Source of the DNA: Stomatobaculum longum
GTDB taxonomy: Bacteria > Bacillota > Clostridia > Lachnospirales > Lachnospiraceae
Assembly: GCA_905370385.1 (NCBI GenBank)
Contig: CAJPKN010000037.1
Coordinates: forward strand, 1-12,492
Direction: 5' to 3'
DNA length: 12,492 nucleotides
Position 1 is the first letter of the stretch; the number at the start of each line of letters is the position of its first letter. Below, in pieces: positions 7,152 through 12,492 of the stretch. The notes under the pieces were generated by a model. That model searched no databases. It was given only the letters and a program-made list of their open reading frames with translations, and was not told the DNA's origin. A program made the position numbers and the translations under genes.

Positions 7152-8609
7152 TCAAAGCATGAGGCGGATGATGCCCCGCCCGGTCACCAGACTCTGCGGC
7201 AAAAAGCAGAGTTCCCGCCGCACTTCATCCGCAAAGAAGAGCCCGAAGACCGCGCTCTTCCCGGTATCAAATTGCGAGAGCAGGCGAAGTGCCGCCTCGC
7301 TGCCGTTTGCATCCGTGATCCGAAGCAGGCTTCCCGCCGCATCTCTCAGATAGACTGCGTCCTCTTTTACCGCTACATCCGAAAGCTGCAAAAGCGCCGG
7401 CGCTTTGTCCTCCGCGAGCACCGACTGAAGCGCCTTGGCCGCCTGTTTTGCCGCCTGCGCGATGGGCGCCGCAAAGCCGATAATACGCGCAAAATCCGCC
7501 GCTTCCGGCTGCTCCGCAATTGCGTCCTCGAGGCGTATGCGCGCTGCCTCACCCGGAAAGGCCGGGTAATAGGGGAAGTGCTCCGCGCGGAGTCTCCGGT
7601 CGGAACTGTCCTTCTCCGCAATATAATTCTTTGCGCTGACGGGTCTAAAATTCATCTCGCGGTAAAGGGTTCCGTCCGAAAGGGAAATCCAATGTCCCAG
7701 GTCCAGGAACTCCCGTTTCGCCTCGTCGTAGCGCACTTCGAAGGCAAGCTGAAGCAGTGTTGTCTCGGAGAGCTTTAAGCCGAGTGTCTCCAATTCCTCC
7801 TTTTTCCGAACGCCGCCGAGCGCATCGTAGAGCGGATTCGCATCCGGCTCGCCGGCCTTCGCCTCCAGTCTCTCCGTTAAGTAGGCGCTGCCGCGGCGCA
7901 CCAGGGTGCGAAGCTTTTCGAGTTCCCGCACGGCGCCTCTTAAAAGGCGCTCTTTTTTCGCCTGCTCCCGCGCATACCCTGCCTCGTTAAGCAGAAAGGT
8001 AAAGCGCTTAAAGAGCTGCTGCGGCCCGGAGAGATAGCTGTCGCCGAGTCGCTTTACGAGGAGCGCATCCTCTTCCTTCATATTCGTGATGCCCGAGAGC
8101 AGGCCCAGCTTCATGCGACGCGAAAGCGCCTCGTCAAGGAGCGCGAGGCCCTCAAGCTGTTTTTCCGTCTTCTTTCGGAAGGCCGTCTGTCCGCTCGCGC
8201 TCTTTTTCTTTGCCTGCGGCTTTCCCTCGGCAGGCTCGGCCTTTTCTTCGCTCTTTTTCTCGTCCCGTTTTTTGAGCTTTTCCTGCTTCTTTACGATATC
8301 CTCGGGAATTTCCGTCTCGGCAAAGTCCTTGCCCGCGGCAATCTCGAACAGAAGGGCAATCCCGTGCTTGCAGGGAAACTGGCGGCTCGGGCAACTGCAG
8401 CGTATCACAGGCGCTTTGCCCTCTTCAAAGCAGGCGGAAACCTGATAGAGGCTCTTCCCGGAGCCCTTGCAACTGCCTGCGTAGTAACTCTCGTCCTTCG
8501 AGCAAACCCGCTCCGTAAAGGCACCGCTGTCCGAAATTTTCTTTCCGTTTCGAAAAGCGCTGTCATTGGGAGCAAGCGGACGTATATCCTGTTCGCTGAG
8601 TGTTCTCAT
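7152..8609 (-). CDS. SWIM zinc-finger protein (YehQ-like)
   Basis: A 485-residue protein with a clear SWIM-type zinc finger near the N-terminus: C71-x-C73 followed by C80-x-H82 in CSCPSRQFPCKH. SWIM fingers bind one zinc and mediate DNA or protein contacts. Residues about 106-150 form a highly charged Lys/Glu-rich linker (KKQEKLKKRDEKKSEEKAE), probably disordered or coiled. After it comes a helical region (150-260) and a C-terminal half rich in beta-strand patterns ending RGIIRLML. No nuclease or helicase motif is visible, so this is not a SWIM-SNF2 ATPase. It is the first gene of the five-gene unit, suggesting a role as adaptor or regulator for the MoxR/VWA machine; E. coli YehQ is the likely counterpart. 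The ATG at 8609 has AGGAGG upstream, and a candidate promoter lies at 8676-8648. Confidence 0.88.
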   Translation of the reverse strand: MRTLSEQDIRPLAPNDSAFRNGKKISDSGAFTERVCSKDESYYAGSCKGSGKSLYQVSACFEEGKAPVIRCSCPSRQFPCKHGIALLFEIAAGKDFAETEIPEDIVKKQEKLKKRDEKKSEEKAEPAEGKPQAKKKSASGQTAFRKKTEKQLEGLALLDEALSRRMKLGLLSGITNMKEEDALLVKRLGDSYLSGPQQLFKRFTFLLNEAGYAREQAKKERLLRGAVRELEKLRTLVRRGSAYLTERLEAKAGEPDANPLYDALGGVRKKEELETLGLKLSETTLLQLAFEVRYDEAKREFLDLGHWISLSDGTLYREMNFRPVSAKNYIAEKDSSDRRLRAEHFPYYPAFPGEAARIRLEDAIAEQPEAADFARIIGFAAPIAQAAKQAAKALQSVLAEDKAPALLQLSDVAVKEDAVYLRDAAGSLLRITDANGSEAALRLLSQFDTGKSAVFGLFFADEVRRELCFLPQSLVTGRGIIRLML

Positions 8610-8647
8610 TTCTCTCCTCCTGCGCTGCGATTGTTGGCTATCTTTTC

Positions 8648-8676
8648 ATTATCCCAAAAAAATACAGCTACTGCAA
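8648..8676 (-). promoter_or_regulatory. Candidate promoter of the SWIM-MoxR-VWA operon
   Basis: On the minus strand GATAAT (8653-8648) is a good -10 box. Exactly 17 bases upstream lies TTGCAG (8676-8671), which keeps the important TTG of the -35 consensus. The -35 falls in the loop and the first base of the 3' arm of the preceding gene's terminator hairpin, and the spacer covers the rest of that arm and the T-tract. The start would be about 35 bases before the ATG at 8609. Supported by spacing and position only. Confidence 0.5.
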
Positions 8677-8693
8677 CACGCCGTAGCTGTATT
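8656..8693 (-). terminator. Rho-independent terminator after the flavin reductase gene
   Basis: A perfect 11-bp inverted repeat, AATACAGCTAC (8693-8683 on the minus strand) and GTAGCTGTATT (8671-8661), encloses an 11-base loop. The run of T reaches seven bases (8662-8656) and is followed by GGG. The T-run occurs only on the minus strand, so it ends transcription of the flavin reductase unit, whose stop is 7 bases upstream. Confidence 0.9.
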
Positions 8694-8700
8694 CCCAAGC

Positions 8701-9273
8701 TCATTTTTTTGTTTTCTTTCGCACCGAATAACCGTAAGTGCCGAGCAGCGCGCCGAGCGCATAGTACTCCCCGTGGGAATACGCGACCAGCTTTGCCTTT
8801 TCCAGACAGAACTTCCCCTTCTCGTCCATCAGGCCCTTGTCCACATCGACCGCAAGCACTTCCGCGAGAAAGAGGTCGTGCGTGCCGAGAGGGATACGCT
8901 CTGTCACGCGGCACTCGAGGTTCACGGGACTCTCCTTGACAAGCGGCGCCTTGATTTTAGATGCCTCCTCCTCGGTGAGTCCGAGCAGTTCCCACTTGTT
9001 GCAGTCCCGCCCTGAGCGCACGCCCGCTTCATCGGCCTTTCGGAGCAGTGCCTCCGTGGTCAGATTGATTGCGAACTCGCCGCTCTCGACCAACAGACGG
9101 TGCGAGTGCCGCTCCGGGCGAACGGAGATCGACACCATCGGCGGATCGGAGCAGACTGTCCCCGCCCACGCGACGGTGATCAGATTGCTGCTTCCGTCGT
9201 TTCCGCGGCAACTCACCATCACGGCCGGCACCGGATACAGCATGTTGCCGCCGCGCCACACTTCCTTTGCCAT
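8701..9273 (-). CDS. Flavin reductase-like FMN-binding protein
   Basis: A 190-residue protein of the flavin reductase-like, FMN-binding split-barrel family (DIM6/NTAB group). The N-terminal half has the typical pattern YPVPAVMVSC (13-22), NLITVAWAGTVCSDPPMVSI (30-49) with the small-residue FMN-phosphate region, R52/H56/H58 and EFAINL (66-71). GTHDLFLAEV (130-139) and the C-terminal YYALGALLGTYGYS (170-183) are also family-like. Members bind FMN and either reduce flavins with NAD(P)H or serve as electron carriers; the physiological partner is not evident here. The ATG at 9273 has a strong GAGGAGG site (9287-9281). The gene is last in a three-gene unit with a terminator 7 bases after its stop. 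Its first 245 bases are also read in another frame by the upstream shikimate kinase ORF, which is unusual. The basic tail RKKTKK is unremarkable. Confidence 0.87.
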   Translation of the reverse strand: MAKEVWRGGNMLYPVPAVMVSCRGNDGSSNLITVAWAGTVCSDPPMVSISVRPERHSHRLLVESGEFAINLTTEALLRKADEAGVRSGRDCNKWELLGLTEEEASKIKAPLVKESPVNLECRVTERIPLGTHDLFLAEVLAVDVDKGLMDEKGKFCLEKAKLVAYSHGEYYALGALLGTYGYSVRKKTKK

Positions 9274-9835
9274 TTCGTTTCCTCCTCTGACGTACTGCTT
9301 TTTTCGGCGGCTCCGGCGGCACGCTGTCCCCGCCCTCGCCTATGGCCCGCAGGATGGCATCGACCACCTTGCGCGTGCTGAGGCCTGTCTCGTCGATCAC
9401 GAGATCGGCATATTTTTCATAGAGCACCGTGCGCTCGCGGTAGAGATCCCGGAGGCTCTGCCCCTCCTTGATGCTGACGCCGCGCGCCGTCAAATCACCG
9501 AGTCGGCGCCGTATTGCCGGATAGGAGAGCTTTAGGTAGATGACGCGCCCCAGCGCCTTGAGCCGCGCCATGGCTTTTTCGCCGTAAATCACGGAGCCCC
9601 CCGGCGCAATGACCGCATTCTCGGTCTCGAGTGCGGCAAGGGTCTCCTCCTCCAGCGCGCGAAAGCCGTCATCTCCCCGCTCGGCAATCAGCTCTTTCAG
9701 GAGTTTTCCGTTCTGCTCCTGAATCAGAAGGTCGCCGTCAACAAAACGGCGACCTGTCTTTTTTGCCAGCACGACACCGACGGAGCTCTTGCCGGAAGCC
9801 GGCATTCCGATCAGCGTGAGGCAGTTTTTAGTCAT
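9029..9835 (-). CDS. Shikimate kinase-family protein with an anomalous out-of-frame C-terminal tail
   Basis: The recognisable protein occupies residues 1 to about 170, the usual length of shikimate kinase, which phosphorylates shikimate with ATP in chorismate synthesis. Walker A is GMPASGKS (10-17), the DxD motif D33-G-D35, substrate-type residues F58-R59-x-x-E62 and APGGS (77-81). The lid (about 111-124, RLGDLTARGVSIKE) differs from the RPLL-type lid of E. coli AroK, so the true substrate is less certain. The open frame continues to residue 268. Residues 188-268 are encoded inside the flavin reductase gene and are Arg/Gly-rich, unlike a natural domain. A lost stop, or a frameshift near the six-A run around 9300, would explain this. 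The start at 9835 overlaps the upstream stop by 8 bases (translational coupling) and has GGAG 7 bases upstream; a longer ATG at 9886 lies inside the upstream gene and adds no family sequence. Confidence 0.78.
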   Translation of the reverse strand: MTKNCLTLIGMPASGKSSVGVVLAKKTGRRFVDGDLLIQEQNGKLLKELIAERGDDGFRALEEETLAALETENAVIAPGGSVIYGEKAMARLKALGRVIYLKLSYPAIRRRLGDLTARGVSIKEGQSLRDLYRERTVLYEKYADLVIDETGLSTRKVVDAILRAIGEGGDSVPPEPPKKAVRQRRKRNGKGSVARRQHAVSGAGRDGELPRKRRKQQSDHRRVGGDSLLRSADGVDLRSPGAALAPSVGRERRVRNQSDHGGTAPKGR

Positions 9836-10745
9836 AGAGTTTCTCCGGATACTTTCCCGTCCGAATGAGCTCGCGAATCGCTGCAACGACGGTCGGCTTA
9901 TCCTCCTGATAGGTCACGCCGAACCACTTGTCGTGCGTCGGCAATACCTTCACACTGCCCTCACCCGACTGAATGCACTTGTCCACAATGGTCGGCAGGA
10001 GATACTCGCTCTTCAATTCCGTGCCGCGCGCCGCGAGGAATTCCGGGAAGCCCTTCTCAAGCACCTCAATGAACTTCGGCGGAAAGCCCCACATGTTCAT
10101 GGAGACATACTGATCCGCCGTCAGCGTAACCGGCTTTCCCTCACCGTCTTCTGCCTTCAGCGCTCCGTCCTCCATGCGAATTTCAAAGGTCTCCCGCACG
10201 CCTTTCAGCATGTGAGTCTCATCGACCTTGCAGACACCTCTCGTCACGGTGCCGTTCTCAGAGAGCGTATTCTTCAGAATGAAGCCCGCCATGCACATGT
10301 CGAGCTTTTCTCCCGTCAAATCCATCTCCTCGGTCATGTACTTGTGGATGGCCTTGAAGCCCTCCGGACCGTAGTAGTCGTCCGCATTGATGACCACGAA
10401 GGGTTCGTTGACCTTGCCGCGCACCGCAAGCACTGCCTGTCCTGTTCCCCAGGGTTTCTTTCTGCCCTCCGGAACCGTGAAGCCTTCCGGCAGATCGTCG
10501 ATTTCCTGGAAGGCATAGTCGGTCTCGATGACCTTCGAGATGCGGTCGCCGATGATTTCCTTAAAGTCTTTCTCAAGATCCTTGCGGATGATGAAGACTA
10601 CCTTGTCAAAGCCCGCGCGCTTCGCATCGTAGATTGCATAGTCCATGATGATTTCGCCGTTCGGGCCCATAGGCGTGAGCTGCTTAATGCCTCCTCCGAA
10701 GCGGGAACCGATTCCCGCGGCCAGCACAACCAATGTCGTTTTCAT
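9828..10745 (-). CDS. Sugar-phosphate nucleotidyltransferase family protein
   Basis: A 305-residue enzyme of the nucleotidyltransferase (GT-A-like, RmlA/GlmU/LicC) family, which joins an NTP and a sugar phosphate to form an activated sugar and pyrophosphate. The nucleotide-binding signature is LAAGIGSRFGGGIKQL (8-23), with R15 and K21 in catalytic positions. PWGTGQA (98-104) forms the base-binding region, and NADDYYG (120-126) supplies the metal-binding Asp. PMGPNGEIIMDYAIYDAKRA (25-44) matches a bacterial subgroup of about 300 residues that lacks the left-handed beta-helix of GlmU and GlgD-type proteins; its exact sugar is unknown to me. Cytoplasmic, no signal peptide. It is first in a three-gene unit; its promoter is at 10834-10806 and AGGAGG lies 8 bases before the ATG. 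The 3' end overlaps the shikimate kinase start by 8 bases. Confidence 0.85.
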   Translation of the reverse strand: MKTTLVVLAAGIGSRFGGGIKQLTPMGPNGEIIMDYAIYDAKRAGFDKVVFIIRKDLEKDFKEIIGDRISKVIETDYAFQEIDDLPEGFTVPEGRKKPWGTGQAVLAVRGKVNEPFVVINADDYYGPEGFKAIHKYMTEEMDLTGEKLDMCMAGFILKNTLSENGTVTRGVCKVDETHMLKGVRETFEIRMEDGALKAEDGEGKPVTLTADQYVSMNMWGFPPKFIEVLEKGFPEFLAARGTELKSEYLLPTIVDKCIQSGEGSVKVLPTHDKWFGVTYQEDKPTVVAAIRELIRTGKYPEKLYD

Positions 10746-10805
10746 ACCCCTGTCCTCCTGTCATTGATTTGTTCAAGTCGTCAAATCTTCCCTGCATATA
10801 GCTGA

Positions 10806-10834
10806 ATTATACGTCATTTCAGGAAGCTTTGCGA
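10806..10834 (-). promoter_or_regulatory. Candidate promoter of the nucleotidyltransferase unit
   Basis: A perfect TATAAT (10811-10806) on the minus strand has TCGCAA (10834-10829) 17 bases upstream, a weak -35 with 3 of 6 matches. The expected start, near 10799, leaves a leader of about 50 bases before the ATG at 10745. I see no riboswitch or strong hairpin in that leader. The gap 10746-10868 holds nothing else I can support. Confidence 0.6.
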
Positions 10835-10868
10835 CAGCTTTCTCTCTTCGTGGCGTCCCCGCGCAAAT

Positions 10869-11363
10869 TCAGAAAGAGCGAATCTCATCGTCGCTGTCAT
10901 CCGCCTCGATGGCGCGAATTTCCAAATCGTAGCCGCCTTTTGGCAGTGCGACATGGACCAGATCGCCGACCTTGTGCCCCAAGAGCGCCTTCCCGAGCGG
11001 CGACTCGATCGAGACGCGCCCCGCTGTGGTATCGCCGCGTATGCCCGTCACGATTTTATAGCGCTCGCTCTCATCGTCGTCGATAAAGTAGACCTCGACC
11101 GACTTGTTGATACCCACTTCATCCGCCGCCGCACGGTCCTCAATGATGGTCGCGAACTTGAGCATGCGCTCCAGATAAGCGATACGGCTCTCGTTCCGGT
11201 TCTTTTCCCGCTTTGCCGCATAGTACTCAAAGTTCTCCGAGAGATCTCCCTGGGCTCTGGCCTCCTTGACGGCCTGAATGAGCTCGGGGCGAAGCACCAG
11301 CTTCCGCTCTTCGATCTCCGCCTCGATTTTTCGAACGTCCGCTCCGGTCAAACGCTCTCCCAT
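10869..11363 (-). CDS. greA: Transcription elongation factor GreA
   Basis: A 164-residue protein matching GreA in length and layout. GreA binds the RNA polymerase secondary channel and stimulates cleavage of backtracked transcripts. The N-terminal antiparallel coiled coil spans about residues 8-77, and its tip holds the catalytic acidic motif GDLSENFEYYAAK (39-51), with D40 and E43 in the conserved positions. The C-terminal FKBP-like domain contains SIESPLGKALLGHKVGDLV (118-136) and GGYDLEIRAIE (143-153). The last residues are acidic (EADDSDDEIRSF). I chose the ATG at 11363-11361, preceded by AAGGAG, over an upstream frame opening at 11591, because the upstream 76 codons lie inside the amidase gene and its terminator and look non-protein. 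Only 36 bases separate it from the amidase terminator hairpin, and I see no convincing promoter there. Confidence 0.95.
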   Translation of the reverse strand: MGERLTGADVRKIEAEIEERKLVLRPELIQAVKEARAQGDLSENFEYYAAKREKNRNESRIAYLERMLKFATIIEDRAAADEVGINKSVEVYFIDDDESERYKIVTGIRGDTTAGRVSIESPLGKALLGHKVGDLVHVALPKGGYDLEIRAIEADDSDDEIRSF

Positions 11364-11390
11364 TGTTCTCTCCTTTCTGCTGTCTGCCGC

Positions 11391-11430
11391 ACAACAAAAG
11401 GGAAGTCTCCTGTTTTGCGGGAGACTTCCC
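11391..11430 (-). terminator. Rho-independent terminator after the amidase gene
   Basis: On the minus strand GGGAAGTCTCC (11430-11420) pairs perfectly with GGAGACTTCCC (11410-11400) around a 9-base loop. TTTTGTTGT follows (11399-11391). The hairpin starts 15 bases after the amidase stop. The T-tract is interrupted by G, so some read-through into greA is plausible. Confidence 0.88.
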
Positions 11431-11445
11431 TCTGTCGGATGTCCC

Positions 11446-12492
11446 TTATTTTGTAAAATACTGCGTGACGCCGTCCGCCAAGCCCTCTGCGAGCTTTCGG
11501 AGGGTCGCCTCACTGTGATCCGATACCTTGTCGCCGAGCTCAATATCAATGCTCGGGACCGTGGAATACGAAGTCTGCGTGAGATCCACATCCATGGAAC
11601 CGCTGCCGAAAATCTTCACGCCTCTGCCTCTCAGGCCGCCGATCAGCGCCTCGCCGAAAGCCTCGCTCTTCTGCCAGGTCGAGGAGACCGGGTCCATCTT
11701 TTTGAGGCCGTCCGGAACGCTCATGAAATATGCGCCCTTGTCCGAAGTCGTGCTGTCCCAGTGAACGGCAATGTGGCAGGCCGCATAGTTGTTTGCGAGC
11801 ACCGTGCGCGCAATGTTGTCGAGCTGTACATCGCTGCTCTCGCGTATCATGAGTACGCTGAAGCCGCGCTGCAAAAGCACGTCGCGCAGAATCTGTGCCT
11901 CCTGTAAGGTCACCGTACTCTCCGCCGTTCCGTCTTGGAAGGTCATACCCGAGGACACCGCCATGGACTCCACCGCACCGCGCTGGTTTGTGCCGCCCGT
12001 TACCTTCGGGCTGCCGTCCGGGTGCGAGAGAGTCTTGACGCGCTCGCCCCCCTTGGTGCCGTGACCCGCATTGACGCAGATTACCTTATCCCCGTACTTG
12101 CCCTTGGTGTTCTTGTAGAGCTTTGCCGTTCCCGTCTTGATTTTCGAAGACGAGGCAAAGCGCAGGTTATCGCTGACCGTGATATCGCTGACCGTGACGC
12201 CCTCCGGAACGGAGACCGGCGTACTTGCCGCCGTTGTCGTGCCGGCCGCAGCGCTGTTGCCGCTGCTCAAGTAGCGGCTCGCGACATAATAGTTCTTACC
12301 GCCGAGCGAAATGCGCGCCCAGTCTCCGGAGAGCCCGTTCACCTGTACCGCCGTGCCGCGAGAAAGGCTCTGCGCCTTGCCCGCTGTCGTCGAGGGTTCG
12401 GTTCTCACATTTAAACTGCTCGCATTGACATACATGACTTGATTGACTGACTGAAACGAAGCTGCCCATGCGCCGAAGGCCATGGCGGCGCT
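11446..12492 (-). CDS. Exported N-acetylmuramoyl-L-alanine amidase with SH3b domain (5' end outside window)
   Basis: Partial: the frame is still open at the window edge, with SAA encoded before the first visible Met (12483), so the start and most of the signal peptide lie upstream. Numbering from that Met, a small-residue hydrophobic stretch (AFGAWAASF, 2-10) is probably the end of a signal peptide. A bacterial SH3b domain follows (18-73; LNVRTEPS at 24-31), which binds cell wall, then a Ser/Thr/Ala-rich linker (74-92) and a zinc-dependent Amidase_3 domain (about 132-345). Likely zinc ligands are H141 in VNAGHG, E195 in LQEAQILRD and H241 in HIAVHWDS; the catalytic Glu is in SIDIELGDKVSDH near the end. 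The enzyme cuts the bond between muramic acid and L-alanine in peptidoglycan. About 54 residues separate the first His and the Glu, against roughly 15 in simple CwlD-type amidases, so there is an insertion. Confidence 0.88.
   Translation of the reverse strand, partial: SAAMAFGAWAASFQSVNQVMYVNASSLNVRTEPSTTAGKAQSLSRGTAVQVNGLSGDWARISLGGKNYYVASRYLSSGNSAAAGTTTAASTPVSVPEGVTVSDITVSDNLRFASSSKIKTGTAKLYKNTKGKYGDKVICVNAGHGTKGGERVKTLSHPDGSPKVTGGTNQRGAVESMAVSSGMTFQDGTAESTVTLQEAQILRDVLLQRGFSVLMIRESSDVQLDNIARTVLANNYAACHIAVHWDSTTSDKGAYFMSVPDGLKKMDPVSSTWQKSEAFGEALIGGLRGRGVKIFGSGSMDVDLTQTSYSTVPSIDIELGDKVSDHSEATLRKLAEGLADGVTQYFTK

Noticed and set aside
7134..7778. 214-codon plus-strand open frame opposite the SWIM gene
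   Set aside because: Arg/Leu-rich shadow frame; the minus-strand gene is well supported.
8701..9835. A single fused kinase-flavin reductase gene
   Set aside because: As given, the two frames differ and the reductase has its own strong GAGGAGG site and ATG; fusion would need a one-base change.
9789..10805. 338-codon plus-strand open frame opposite the nucleotidyltransferase gene
   Set aside because: It is antisense to a clear enzyme with full motifs, shows no family features or ribosome site, and is explained by the GC-rich codon pattern of the minus-strand gene.
10820..10845. Possible greA terminator hairpin (AAGCT/AGCTT)
   Set aside because: The stem is only 5 bp with no T-tract; it overlaps the -35 region of the next promoter and is too weak to call.
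11364..11591. Upstream 76-codon extension of greA
   Set aside because: It overlaps the amidase gene and its terminator, is Arg/Ser-rich and has no GreA similarity; AAGGAG marks the start at 11363.
1..12492. CRISPR array, tRNA or rRNA, insertion sequence or prophage genes
   Set aside because: No spaced direct repeats, RNA gene signatures, transposase or integrase motifs were seen; the coding is continuous and of uniform character.

Overview
The window is a compact bacterial chromosome segment in which every protein gene I accept lies on the minus strand, so transcription runs from high to low coordinates. The best fit is a GC-rich member of the Bacillota, class Clostridia, probably Lachnospiraceae. 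The reasons are strong GGAGG-type ribosome sites before almost every gene, a preQ1 riboswitch with queT, and an SH3b plus Amidase_3 protein and a GreA of the type common in that family. The taxonomic call is inference from remembered family resemblance, not from a search.

Layout in transcription order. (1) 12492-11446: 3' part of an exported N-acetylmuramoyl-L-alanine amidase, closed by a clear intrinsic terminator. (2) 11363-10869: greA, transcription elongation factor. (3) 10745-8701: a three-gene unit with a recognisable promoter, encoding a sugar-phosphate nucleotidyltransferase, a shikimate kinase-family protein and a flavin reductase-like protein, ended by an intrinsic terminator at 8693-8656. 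The shikimate kinase frame has no stop before the flavin reductase gene and runs 245 bases into it. (4) 8609-740: five tightly packed genes with gaps of only 11-16 bases, encoding a SWIM zinc-finger protein, an alpha-helical DUF5691-like protein, a MoxR-type AAA+ ATPase, a DUF5682-like protein and a von Willebrand A (VWA) protein. (5) 744-176: a promoter, a preQ1-I-type riboswitch and queT, the queuosine-precursor transporter. (6) 133-1: the first 44 codons of murC, cut by the window edge.

The five-gene unit is the most interesting part. It resembles the uncharacterised Escherichia coli yehL-yehM-yehP-yehQ group (MoxR ATPase, large protein, VWA protein, SWIM protein) with an added helical-repeat protein. 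MoxR ATPases and VWA proteins usually work as a chaperone-like pair that remodels or activates a client. The DUF5682-like protein carries histidine/glutamate motifs resembling the TraB/PrgY/ChaN/GumN hydrolase superfamily. This suggests an ATPase-VWA machine acting with a putative metallohydrolase and a zinc-binding adaptor. To my knowledge no activity has been established for this set.

There is no gene-free stretch longer than about 125 bases. I see no tRNA, rRNA, CRISPR array, insertion sequence or prophage signature. The region looks like core or stable accessory chromosome rather than a mobile island.
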